Of a DNA stretch of 23,104 nucleotides, positions 7,395 to 15,376 are shown in pieces. This stretch comes from Anaerolineales bacterium (GTDB taxonomy: Bacteria; Chloroflexota; Anaerolineae; Promineifilales; Promineifilaceae), in assembly GCA_020432595.1 (NCBI GenBank), contig JAGQGA010000018.1:1-23104 (forward strand). The letters are read 5' to 3'. Below the pieces are notes generated by a model that had not been told where the DNA came from, did not search any database, and worked only from the letters and a program-made list of their open reading frames with translations. A program made the translations under genes and the position numbers. Position 1 is the first letter of the stretch. Every line of letters begins with the position of its first letter.

Positions 7395-9791
7395 ATGCTG
7401 ACACCTCGCTGGAAAAAAGTCTTACGCGATTTGTGGGGCAACAAAACCCGCACCCTGCTCGTGGTTCTCTCCATTGCCGTCGGCGTTTTTGCCCTCGGCA
7501 TGATCTTGGGAACCCGCATTTTGCTGGGGCGTGACCTGCCCGAAATTTACCTGGCAACCAACCCGTTTCACGCCGCCATCAACACTGACCCATTTGATGA
7601 ATCACTGATTGACGTGGTGCGCCGCATTGATGGCGTAGCCGATGCCACCGCCCGCCGCACCGTCACCCTACGCTACCAGACGGGTCCCGACGAATGGGGC
7701 GATCTGGAAATCAACGTCCTGCCCGACTTTGAACAGATCAACATCAGCCGTATTTTCCCCGAAGCGGGCGAGTGGCCACCGCCTGTAGATGGCCTGGTCA
7801 TTGAACGCGCCTCGCTGCCCTATATTGAAAAGGAAATTGGGGATTCGTTGGTGCTTGAAACGCCAGACGGCCGTTTACGCACCCTCCCCATCGTTGGCAT
7901 TGTCCACGACATGGGCGTGCAGCCCGTCCAGTTTCGCGGTATCCCCTACGCCTACACCGACCTCGCCACCCTTAGCACCCTTAACCTTGATGAAAGCTAC
8001 GACCAGGTACGCATCCGTGTGGAAGGGCAAAATCTTACCGAAGATGACGTTCGCGTCGTTGTCCAGCGCGTGGAAGACAAGCTGCAAAAAGGCGGCATTA
8101 GCGTCGGCTTCGCCTTCATCCCCCCGCCCGACGAACACCCCTCACAAAACATCCTCGACCCGCTGACGCTCATTTTAGGGCTGCTAGGGGCGCTGGCATT
8201 AGGATTAAGCGGGTTTCTAGTGGTCAACATCATCAGCGGGCTGCTGGCACAGCATATCCTGCAAATTGGCATCATGAAAGCGGTTGGTGCCCGCACCGGC
8301 CAAATTAGTCAGATGTATTTTCTCACCGTCATCGTCTTTGGCATTCTCTCCCTCTTTATCGCCGTGCCGCTGGGCGGGCTGGCCGCCTATGCCCTCGCCA
8401 GCTATATGTCCACCCTGCTCAACTTTGACCTACGCGACTTTTACATTCCGGGTCAAGTTGTCGCCCTGCAGGTTGCCCTGGGCATCCTGGTGCCGCTGTT
8501 GGCTGCCCTATACCCCGTCATTCGCGGCACGGGCATCAGCGTGCGCGAGGCAATTAGCGAGACGGGGCTGGGCAAGGGGCAGTTTGGCAGCAACCTGCTG
8601 GATCGGCTGGTCAATTGGGTGACGGGTACGGTGCTGGCACTTTCTCGCCCCATGCAAATTTCCTTGCGTAACACCATTCGCCGCAAGGCACGTCTGCTGT
8701 TAACGCTGATTACGCTAACCCTCGGCGGGGCGATTTTTATTGCCATCATCAGCGTCTATACCTCGCTCATGGCAACCCTTGACGACACCCTCAGCTACTT
8801 TAACTTTGATGTGACGGTAAGCTTTGAGCGCGAGTATCGGCTGGCAGAAATCCAGCAGGAAGCGCTAACGGTGCCGGGAGTGGTGAGCGCCGATGCTTGG
8901 CTGGGCACCAGCGTTCGCCGTATTCGCGCCAATGGGGATGAAAGCAATAATTTGTCGCTGCTGGGTACCGAGGCGGAGACGGATTTGATTAACCCGGTGC
9001 TGACAAACGGCCGTTGGTTGCGTCCCACCGATGTTAATGCTGTCGTCATCAACTCGGCTGTGCTGGATGAAGAGCCAGATATCCAGCTAGGTGATATTGT
9101 TAGGCTCAAACTAGGCAATAAGGAGTACGACTGGCAGGTGGTTGGCATTGTCCGTTCGGCGTTAACCGGGCCTATTCTATACGCCAATAAACCTCATGTA
9201 GCCCGTCTGCTCAACAGCCTGGGGCGCACGAGCACCGTGCAAATCAAAACAACCAGCAGCGACCCGGACGCACAGGCAGTGCTTGCTAAGCAGCTAGAAG
9301 AGCATTTCAACCGCGTGGGTATGAACGTGGCTTCCACCCGTTCGGTAGCGCAAATTCGGGAAACCATTCAGGCCACTTTTGCCATCATCGTCTCTTTTAT
9401 GTCGGTGATGGCCGTATTAATTGCCAGTGTCGGCGGGTTAGGGCTAATGGGGACAATGAGCATCAACGTGCTGGAACGCACCCGCGAAATTGGGGTACTC
9501 CGGGCAGTGGGAGCATCGGACGGGTCGGTGCTGCGGATTGTGCTGGTGGAGGGGGTATTTATCGGCTTAATAAGCTGGATAATTGCCTTTGCTCTTAGCT
9601 ATCCAATTGGACAGGCGTTGAGCAACTTGGTGGGCACGGCACTGCTGCAATCGCCGCTCACCTATGTCTTTTCCACCGGTGGCGGCGTGGGGTGGCTGGC
9701 AGCCGTGCTGCTCATCGCTTCGCTTGCCAGCTATTTACCCGCCCGTAATGCCTCCCGCCTAAGCGTCCGAGAGACGTTGGCGTATGAATAA
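7395..9791 (+). CDS. ABC transporter permease with two MacB/FtsX modules
   Basis: The protein has 798 residues; ATG at 7395 is preceded by GGAG with 5-nt spacing. Predicted membrane spans are at about 20-40, 257-282, 306-330, 354-374, 432-455, 660-690, 714-737 and 764-783. The layout is span, extracytoplasmic MacB-like domain, three-span FtsX domain, then the same again, i.e. an internally duplicated type VII permease. IMKAVGART and REIGVLRAVGA are the usual coupling-helix sequences of FtsX domains. Such proteins do not form a channel; with a LolD/MacB-type ATPase they move lipids, lipoproteins or peptides, or act mechanically across the envelope. No matching ATPase is adjacent: the upstream OppD/F pair belongs to another class and is separated by about 100 nt. 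Its partner is therefore elsewhere. Confidence 0.88.
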   Translation: MLTPRWKKVLRDLWGNKTRTLLVVLSIAVGVFALGMILGTRILLGRDLPEIYLATNPFHAAINTDPFDESLIDVVRRIDGVADATARRTVTLRYQTGPDEWGDLEINVLPDFEQINISRIFPEAGEWPPPVDGLVIERASLPYIEKEIGDSLVLETPDGRLRTLPIVGIVHDMGVQPVQFRGIPYAYTDLATLSTLNLDESYDQVRIRVEGQNLTEDDVRVVVQRVEDKLQKGGISVGFAFIPPPDEHPSQNILDPLTLILGLLGALALGLSGFLVVNIISGLLAQHILQIGIMKAVGARTGQISQMYFLTVIVFGILSLFIAVPLGGLAAYALASYMSTLLNFDLRDFYIPGQVVALQVALGILVPLLAALYPVIRGTGISVREAISETGLGKGQFGSNLLDRLVNWVTGTVLALSRPMQISLRNTIRRKARLLLTLITLTLGGAIFIAIISVYTSLMATLDDTLSYFNFDVTVSFEREYRLAEIQQEALTVPGVVSADAWLGTSVRRIRANGDESNNLSLLGTEAETDLINPVLTNGRWLRPTDVNAVVINSAVLDEEPDIQLGDIVRLKLGNKEYDWQVVGIVRSALTGPILYANKPHVARLLNSLGRTSTVQIKTTSSDPDAQAVLAKQLEEHFNRVGMNVASTRSVAQIRETIQATFAIIVSFMSVMAVLIASVGGLGLMGTMSINVLERTREIGVLRAVGASDGSVLRIVLVEGVFIGLISWIIAFALSYPIGQALSNLVGTALLQSPLTYVFSTGGGVGWLAAVLLIASLASYLPARNASRLSVRETLAYE

Positions 9792-9821
9792 AATTGACAC
9801 TTGGTACAGGAGTTTTGCAAC

Positions 9822-9873
9822 CTGAGCTTGTCGAAGGCAATTTGGCGTTAATAAGCGGCTTCGACAGGCTCAG
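9822..9873. repeat. REP-like imperfect inverted repeat between convergent genes
   Basis: CTGAGCTTGTCGAAG (9822-9836) and CTTCGACAGGCTCAG (9859-9873) form a 15-bp stem with one G-T wobble and a 22-nt loop. It lies in the 104-nt space between the convergent permease and L,D-transpeptidase genes. No T run follows on either strand. I recall that CTTCGACAGGCTCAG-type sequences occur as dispersed intergenic repeats in many bacteria; that is recollection and was not searched here. It may act as a bidirectional transcript end or mRNA stabiliser. Confidence 0.65.
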
Positions 9874-9895
9874 CCGACCGGCAACCATTAACGCT

Positions 9896-11482
9896 CTAGC
9901 GTCGCACTTCCACAATCACACCCTGATCCGCCCATTCATAAAGCTGGGCGGCGTTGTCGGTACTAACGAGAATACAGCCATAGGTGACGGTGTGACCCAG
10001 ATCGCCTGTCCACAGTAGGTTGTAGCCATCGCGGGTGGGGAAGCCGTGGAAGCCATTCATAAAGTCAACCGTTGGCACAGGCTGGTAAATACCCATAAAG
10101 TAGGGCATATAGAGATTCCAGTTGCCAGCGTAGGCTTCCACTTCATGGGTTTGAATTTGGAACACGCCGGGGGAGGTGGGGCTGCTGGCAATGCCGGTGC
10201 TGCCCGCCCACTCCCACTTTAATTCGTCGTTCTCATATGCCCACACCCGCTGCTGGCTAATGCTGACTACAATGCGCTTGTTTTCCACCACGGGGTAGGG
10301 GATTAAATCATCGGGTGAGGGAATAGTGAGGGGTTGGCCGACGCTGAGGGCATCGCCCAGCGTGGGGTTGGCCTGCTGAATCCAGGGGTAAGGAATGCCG
10401 TAGTCGTAGCCAATACTAGACAGGGTTTCGCCGGGCTGGACAATATGTTCGGTGGCTGGGTGGTAGATGCGGGCGGTGACGGTGGCGTTGGGGTTGGTGA
10501 GGGCGTGGCGAACGGCCGTTTGCACCTCATCCATCACTACAAAACGGCCGTTACTGAGCTGCCCCAACTGCCCATCCAAATAGCCAGCCAGTGCCGCCTC
10601 ATCCACCTGCCACACAAGCTGGTTGTTGTTGTCCGTCCCCAACGATACCCACTGGCTCCAGGTGGCTGGGTCAAGAGCAAAATCTCGCCGTTCGTTGCTA
10701 ATGGGGTCAAAGGCATGGAGGGAAACGGCCGTTACCCGCAGCTCCCTAATTTTAGCTTCCACCAAGGCTGTGTCCGCCACGGCCGGTGGAATAGCTTGCA
10801 TCACCAATCGCACACCCCCGTTTACCAGCACCAGTGCCGGGTTTTGGTTAATGGGAGCCAGCGTTGCCGCTACATCCAGCACTGCACCATCAAACGGCGG
10901 GGTCGCAATAAATTCATTCCCTACCAACATGATGCCAGCATTAGTTGGCGGCGTATACAGTTCTTCAGCCAACGTATTGAGCAGTGCTTCCGCTTGGGCT
11001 GGTTCATAAGACCAAACGGGTGGCACATCTAACGAACCGCGCAGCAGTTGCCCCAGGCTGGCGGCAGTGCGCCCTTGCTGGTAAGCCAGGGAGGCGGTGG
11101 CAGCCGCATCCAACGTCATGCCCAGGTCGTTGGGAAAATAATCGTATGGAGTACGACCGTCGCTGAGAATGATCGAACGGTGCTGCCAATCTCCTTGCAA
11201 AACGGCCGTTGCTTCTGCCTGTGTCAACCCGCCAATGCTGCGCCCCAGCACCGTGGTTCCAGGCAAAATCCAATCGCTGGTGTAGAAGAAAGCGATACCG
11301 CCCAGAAGGAGCAGCGCAGCAAAAAAACCAAAACCCAAAAATAACAGCAGCCACAACCAGCCACGACGACGTTTAGGCTGCGGGGGAACAGGTACCCAGC
11401 GTTCGTTATTGGGGGTGGGGGAAGAAGAACGGCCGTTTTGTTTGCCCGGCGGCGGCACAAAAATCGTTGGTTGACTATCCAT
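9896..11482 (-). CDS. Membrane-anchored L,D-transpeptidase with PG-binding and LysM domains
   Basis: The protein has 528 residues from the ATG at 11482, preceded by AGGA about 9 nt upstream; a TTG at 11500 is a weaker option. Order of parts: Pro-rich cytosolic N-terminus (1-38), one membrane span (about 41-66), a PG_binding_4-like region (about 75-340), a LysM (about 345-389, HIVQPGETLSSIGYDYGI...IQQAN) and a YkuD catalytic domain (about 402-528). The catalytic domain has HGFP with His479 and TYGCI with Cys503. YkuD enzymes make 3-3 peptide crosslinks or attach proteins to peptidoglycan on the outer face of the membrane. The usual S/T-H-G-C motif reads T-Y-G-C here. Five AACGGCCGTT copies fall in this one gene. 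It stands downstream of msrPQ but is separated from it by a strong terminator. Confidence 0.9.
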   Translation of the reverse strand: MDSQPTIFVPPPGKQNGRSSSPTPNNERWVPVPPQPKRRRGWLWLLLFLGFGFFAALLLLGGIAFFYTSDWILPGTTVLGRSIGGLTQAEATAVLQGDWQHRSIILSDGRTPYDYFPNDLGMTLDAAATASLAYQQGRTAASLGQLLRGSLDVPPVWSYEPAQAEALLNTLAEELYTPPTNAGIMLVGNEFIATPPFDGAVLDVAATLAPINQNPALVLVNGGVRLVMQAIPPAVADTALVEAKIRELRVTAVSLHAFDPISNERRDFALDPATWSQWVSLGTDNNNQLVWQVDEAALAGYLDGQLGQLSNGRFVVMDEVQTAVRHALTNPNATVTARIYHPATEHIVQPGETLSSIGYDYGIPYPWIQQANPTLGDALSVGQPLTIPSPDDLIPYPVVENKRIVVSISQQRVWAYENDELKWEWAGSTGIASSPTSPGVFQIQTHEVEAYAGNWNLYMPYFMGIYQPVPTVDFMNGFHGFPTRDGYNLLWTGDLGHTVTYGCILVSTDNAAQLYEWADQGVIVEVRR

Positions 11483-11590
11483 AGCGGTTTTCCTACACAA
11501 TCATTATGAGCAATAACGCCCATTTTACCGTAAAGGTTCCGCCAAAACTGGACGCAAGCCGCATTTTCCCCCTGCTGCTGCCATACGCAG

Positions 11591-11657
11591 GCAAAAAAAG
11601 AACGCAGATTCTCCTGCTCAACCTGATAGCCATCAGGTTGAGCAGGAGAATCTGCGT
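11591..11657 (-). terminator. 26-bp perfect hairpin terminator after msrQ
   Basis: Arms at 11602-11627 and 11632-11657 are perfectly complementary over 26 bp around a 4-nt loop. Read on the minus strand, the stem is followed by TTCTTTTTTT (complement of 11592-11601), so it fits an intrinsic terminator for the msrP-msrQ unit and insulates the L,D-transpeptidase gene downstream. The stem is far longer than usual for terminators. Confidence 0.8.
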
Positions 11658-11680
11658 CCAATCCGCCAGAGCGGTTGTTG

Positions 11681-12340
11681 TTAAATCGTTGACGACGCTT
11701 GCCGAACAGACCGTTTTTCCCAGTTGCGGCGCAAGCTAATAAGCGATTGTTTGATAGGTTTGATCCGTACTACCAGCAGCAATACCAAGATGATGGTGAA
11801 AACAAATGGCTTTGTGGTCACAGTTTTTACTGCCCACACATAATGAATGATAGCTAAAATACCAATAGCGTAGACGGTTTGGTGCAGCCGCTTCCAATTT
11901 TTGCCTAACTTACGCATGGCCCATTTGGTGGAAGTAACTGCCAGGGGAATGAGCAACAAGAAGGCAGCAAACCCAACGAGGGCAAACCGTTTATTAACGA
12001 CTTCATCCACAATTAGTGGCACATTCAGGCCATAATCGAGCCAGGTGAAAATGAGGAAGTGGGTGACAACGTAGAGAAAGGCATATAGACCCAGCGGCTT
12101 CCGCAACGGCAGAATCTGCTTCCAGCCAAACAAAATGTTGAGCGGCGTGACGGCTAATGACAAAAGCAGTAGCGTCACGGCTGTATCGCCGGTACGGATG
12201 GTGAGAGCCTGAATGGGGTTGGGGCCAAGCTGACCCGCCCAGAAATCCCACAGCAGCAGGGCTAATGGCAGCAGCGAACCAACATGGGTTGTCCACCGCA
12301 AAACGTTGCGGGTTGTCTTAGGGGTGATTTTGATCGTCAT
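11681..12340 (-). CDS. msrQ: MsrQ-like haem membrane subunit of methionine sulfoxide reductase
   Basis: The protein has 219 residues from MTIKITPK; a GTG at 12406, three nt after the msrP stop, would add 22 residues that do not resemble the family. It is a multi-span membrane protein of the ferric-reductase-like/YedZ type: THVGSLLPL with an early His, FGWKQILPLRKPLGLYAFLYVVTHFLIF with His in the third hydrophobic stretch, AVTSTKWAMRKLGKNWKRLHQTVYAIGILAIIHYVW with two further His that match the haem-ligand pattern, and a final span with a basic tail. MsrQ passes electrons from the quinone pool or cytosolic flavin to MsrP, which repairs methionine sulfoxide in extracytoplasmic proteins. It directly follows msrP on the same strand, as in known msrPQ operons. 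Confidence 0.92.
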   Translation of the reverse strand: MTIKITPKTTRNVLRWTTHVGSLLPLALLLWDFWAGQLGPNPIQALTIRTGDTAVTLLLLSLAVTPLNILFGWKQILPLRKPLGLYAFLYVVTHFLIFTWLDYGLNVPLIVDEVVNKRFALVGFAAFLLLIPLAVTSTKWAMRKLGKNWKRLHQTVYAIGILAIIHYVWAVKTVTTKPFVFTIILVLLLVVRIKPIKQSLISLRRNWEKRSVRQASSTI

Positions 12341-12409
12341 CGTTTTATCTCGTTGATAGGTGGCACGCCAGGCTGGCTTAGCGCATCTCTTCAGCCTCCG
12401 CGCCACGCA

Positions 12410-13411
12410 CTAAAAATTTTCCTGTAAATCAATCCCTTCATATAGGTTAGCAACCTGCTCTTCATAACCGTTAAACATGAGGGTGGGACGGCGACTCAAT
12501 TCACCAATACGCCGCTCGGTGGCTTGCGACCAACGCGGGTGATCAACGTTAGGGTTGACGTTGGCATAAAAGCCATACTCATTTGGAGCGGCTTCCATCC
12601 ACAATGAGGTGGGTTGGGTATCGGTTAGCTCAATTTTGACGATGGATTTAATGTTTTTAAAGCCATATTTCCATGGCACCACCAAGCGAATGGGGGCACC
12701 ATTTTGTGGTAAAAGCTGTTCGCCATAAAGCCCGGTCGCCAGCAGCGTTAAGTCATTCATCGCTTCATCCACGGTCAGCCCTTCGACATAGGGCCAGGTA
12801 AACCAGGGGCTTTTTTGGCCGGGCATATTGTCGGGGTCATAGACGGTTTCAAAGCGGACATATTTGGCCGTACTGGTTGGTTCAACTAGTTCCAACAGTT
12901 TACGCAGGGGGAAGCCATTCCACGGGATGACCATAGACCAACCTTCCACGCAGCGAAGCCGGTAAACGCGCTCTTCCTGATCAAATTGGCTGAGCAGGTC
13001 TTCAACGCCAAAAACGCCGGGGTTGTTGACCATGCCGCTGATTTCTACTTCCCAGGGTGTGGTCTGATACCCTGCCGCAGCAGAGGCTACGCCTTGTTTG
13101 TCCTGCGTAAATTCGTAATAGTTGTTAAAATTGGTAATATCTTGGTAGCTGTTCAAAGGATCACCCAGTTCGTCGGCGGTGGCATTGGCTTTGCCGGCCG
13201 TATTGGTGGATTGGGTGGTTGATTGATTGGAAGAAACGGCCATTTCTTCTTCCGCCCCAGCCCCGCCAAACTGAGGTGAGCAAGCTGCCAGCAGCGACCC
13301 CGCAGCCAGCGTCGCCACGCCCTTCATAAACTGCCGCCGCGATTCATAAAGATACTTTGGCGTAATTTCTGAAGAAGGAATCTCTAAACCTTTTTTCGTT
13401 TTAATTAACAT
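12410..13411 (-). CDS. msrP: MsrP-like molybdopterin methionine sulfoxide reductase, predicted Tat lipoprotein
   Basis: The protein has 333 residues from the ATG at 13411 (GAGG 9 nt upstream); ATG 13417 or TTG 13426 are alternatives. SRRQFMK (Arg25-Arg26) is a twin-arginine motif. The hydrophobic stretch ends in LLAAC with Cys44, a lipobox, followed by an Asn/Ser/Thr-rich linker (about 45-80). The oxidoreductase molybdopterin domain spans about 85-333. [14 protein letters not shown] contains Cys154, the expected molybdenum ligand, and the MsrP-type ends [20 protein letters not shown] and [10 protein letters not shown] are present. The enzyme reduces both stereoisomers of methionine sulfoxide in envelope proteins, with electrons from MsrQ. 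It is first in the operon with msrQ. Lipid anchoring is inferred from the motif and suits a monoderm that lacks a periplasm. No perfect AACGGCCGTT copy occurs here; AACGGCCATT is at 13235-13244. Confidence 0.93.
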   Translation of the reverse strand: MLIKTKKGLEIPSSEITPKYLYESRRQFMKGVATLAAGSLLAACSPQFGGAGAEEEMAVSSNQSTTQSTNTAGKANATADELGDPLNSYQDITNFNNYYEFTQDKQGVASAAAGYQTTPWEVEISGMVNNPGVFGVEDLLSQFDQEERVYRLRCVEGWSMVIPWNGFPLRKLLELVEPTSTAKYVRFETVYDPDNMPGQKSPWFTWPYVEGLTVDEAMNDLTLLATGLYGEQLLPQNGAPIRLVVPWKYGFKNIKSIVKIELTDTQPTSLWMEAAPNEYGFYANVNPNVDHPRWSQATERRIGELSRRPTLMFNGYEEQVANLYEGIDLQENF

Positions 13412-13464
13412 AACCATGCGCCTCAATCATCATACTATTTCTGGACCCGTCATTGTGATAGCCC

Positions 13465-13494
13465 AGATTATCTATTGCTCAGGTGAACTATCAA
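13465..13494 (-). promoter_or_regulatory. Candidate promoter of msrPQ
   Basis: On the minus strand TTGATA (complement of 13489-13494) and TAATCT (complement of 13465-13470) are 18 nt apart. Transcription would begin near 13458, about 45 nt before the msrP start. The surrounding 270-nt divergent region (13427-13699) is AT-rich and must also hold the promoter of the kinase at 13700, for which I could not settle on boxes. No operator repeat was recognised. Confidence 0.35.
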
Positions 13495-13699
13495 ACAGCA
13501 TAGTGGTATCTTATAACAATTTGCTAAAAAAATTATTATTAAAAGATTACAGGCAAGGCAAGTATGAGCCGATAAACCGTAATCGGTGTTGTAATTATTA
13601 CCCTATAGACTTGTCTTAGTACTGCGGTACCAAGCTGCTCTATTTTCTTTTCAAGCAGTGCGAGGTAAATTTAGTATTAGGAAAGGTTTCTAAATAGAC

Positions 13700-15298
13700 A
13701 TGGATTTGCATCAGAGCTGTATTTTGGTTGTTGATGACAACGAAAGTGTTCGGGAGTTGCTTCACATGCTGCTGGAAGCACGGGGACACCGCGTGGCGTT
13801 GGCAAAAAACGGCCAAGAAGCACTTGAAATCATGACCCAGTCAGTCATTGACCTGGTTCTGTTAGACATCATGATGCCGGTTATGGACGGCTATGATGTA
13901 TTACGCTGGATGCGAGCCAAGCCTGAATTAAGCAGTAAGCCAGTCGTTGTTCTCACCGCCCTAAATGATACCGATAGCATTATTAAATGTATTGAGCTAG
14001 GTGCCGATGATTACCTGTTTAAGCCTATCAACCGGGCCATTTTGATGGCTCGCGTGGATGCGTCGGTCGAGAAAAAGCGGCTGCGGGATGTGGAACACAA
14101 GCACATCATGGAGCTGGCTATCTTGCAGCAAATTGACCGAGAGCTTAATGCCAGCCTGGACTTGAGCGAGGTGGCGCGTATTACGTTGGGCTGGGCCATG
14201 CGCCAGACAGGATCACGCAGTGGGCTAATTGGGCTGTTAGATGACGGCAAGTTGACGGTGCTCCACGCAGAAGGGGCTGTCTATATGGCGCAAGAGCTGG
14301 TGCCTGTTTCAGCTTTGGGGGTGCATGTGGTGCCAAACGGCCGTTTGCAAGAAACCATCCTTCCCCCCTCCGAACAAGTAACGGCCGGCTTTGACCACCG
14401 CCTCGTTGTCTCTATCCACCGCGAAAAAGTCATCAGCTGCCTGATGATGCTGGAAAACCAAGGAGCCTTCGCACCAGATAGCATCGGCTTTTTAAGCCGA
14501 TTGCGTGACCATGCCGCCATTGCCCTTGCCAACGCCCAGCTTCATTTAACGGCACAAGAAGCCAACCGGGCTAAAAGCGACTTCATCTCTTTTGTCTCCC
14601 ATGAACTCAAAACCCCCATCGCCATTATTCGCAACTACGCCGAACTGATGGGGGCGGGTAAAAGTGGGCCTTTAAATGAAAAACAAGGCCGTTTTTTGGA
14701 AAACATTCGCGCCAACGCCGTGCGTATGAAGGAACTGGTTTCCGATCTGGATGATATTTCGCGCATCGAAGCCGGCCGTCTGCGGCTCAATTTTGAGAAA
14801 GTTTCATTAGGCATCGTCTTAGATGAGGTAATTAAGTCCATCGAACAGCAGATTATCTATAAACAGCAACACGTTCACACTGAATTAGACGTTGATTTAC
14901 CCCTTATCCGAGCCGACCACTTTCGTTTGTCGCAAATTCTGACCAATTTGCTCAGTAACGCTAACAAATATGCGCCTGAGCAAAGCAACATTTATGTTCG
15001 CGCCACTGTCGTACCCTATCATGACACAACAGCTTTACAAATTGAAGTTGAAGATGCCGGTATGGGAATTCGAGAGGCAGACAAGCATCACATTTTTAAG
15101 CAGTTCTTCCGGTCAGCAGACCAGGATGTGCGAGCAATTGTAGGCACAGGGCTTGGCTTAAACATTGCCAAACGTCTGGTTGAGCTACATGAAGGCGAGA
15201 TTTGGTTTGAAAGTGAGTATGGTGTAGGTACTACTTTTTATTTTACGATTCCTGCAGCACAAACGGCCGTTTCCATGCAGCTTACCTCCATTGCATAG
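13700..15298 (+). CDS. Receiver-GAF-histidine kinase
   Basis: The protein has 532 residues; GGAAAGG lies about 12 nt before the ATG at 13700. A receiver comes first (about 7-122; Asp12-Asp13, Asp56 in LLDIMMP, Thr86, Lys108). A GAF-like domain follows (about 137-281, beginning AILQQIDRELNASLDLSEV). The DHp has FVSHELKTPIAIIRNY with His301, and the ATPase domain has LTNLLSNANKYAP (414-426), VEDAGMGI (450-457) and VGTGLGLNIAKRLV (481-494). No membrane segment or signal peptide is present, so it is cytosolic. An N-terminal receiver on a kinase usually lets an upstream kinase control its activity. The likely place of this protein is therefore in the middle of a phosphorelay with the neighbouring kinases. 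It is divergent from msrP and starts a five-gene plus-strand signalling run. Two palindrome copies lie inside. Confidence 0.93.
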   Translation: MDLHQSCILVVDDNESVRELLHMLLEARGHRVALAKNGQEALEIMTQSVIDLVLLDIMMPVMDGYDVLRWMRAKPELSSKPVVVLTALNDTDSIIKCIELGADDYLFKPINRAILMARVDASVEKKRLRDVEHKHIMELAILQQIDRELNASLDLSEVARITLGWAMRQTGSRSGLIGLLDDGKLTVLHAEGAVYMAQELVPVSALGVHVVPNGRLQETILPPSEQVTAGFDHRLVVSIHREKVISCLMMLENQGAFAPDSIGFLSRLRDHAAIALANAQLHLTAQEANRAKSDFISFVSHELKTPIAIIRNYAELMGAGKSGPLNEKQGRFLENIRANAVRMKELVSDLDDISRIEAGRLRLNFEKVSLGIVLDEVIKSIEQQIIYKQQHVHTELDVDLPLIRADHFRLSQILTNLLSNANKYAPEQSNIYVRATVVPYHDTTALQIEVEDAGMGIREADKHHIFKQFFRSADQDVRAIVGTGLGLNIAKRLVELHEGEIWFESEYGVGTTFYFTIPAAQTAVSMQLTSIA

Positions 15299-15311
15299 CT
15301 CTGTCTAAACC

Positions 15312-15368
15312 TGGTTGTCGCACCACAACCATAGAAGTTAGTTTCCTGCCCAGTTATGCTAGGCAGGA
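15312..15368 (+). other. Two short hairpins before the 7TM kinase, second covers its ribosome site
   Basis: TGGTTGT (15312-15318) pairs with ACAACCA (15325-15331), and TCCTGCC (15344-15350) pairs with GGCAGGA (15362-15368). The right arm of the second hairpin is the apparent Shine-Dalgarno sequence of the ATG at 15377. Neither hairpin is followed by a T run, so they are not standard terminators. Translation control is possible but only inferred. Confidence 0.35.
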
Positions 15369-15376
15369 CGCACAAA

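Noticed and set aside
6962..7519. Minus-strand open frame of 185 codons over the end of the OppF-like gene
   Set aside because: It is antisense to conserved OppF sequence, has low-complexity Arg/Ala-rich content, and shows no domain or ribosome site.
10334..11032. Plus-strand open frame of 232 codons opposite the L,D-transpeptidase gene
   Set aside because: It is a shadow of the real minus-strand gene, which has clear LysM and YkuD motifs; the plus-strand product has no recognisable features.
12341..12406. GTG start extending MsrQ by 22 residues
   Set aside because: The added residues are basic and unlike MsrQ N-termini; MTIKIT...WTTHVGSLLPL matches the family start. It cannot be fully excluded because it follows the msrP stop by 3 nt with AGGA upstream.
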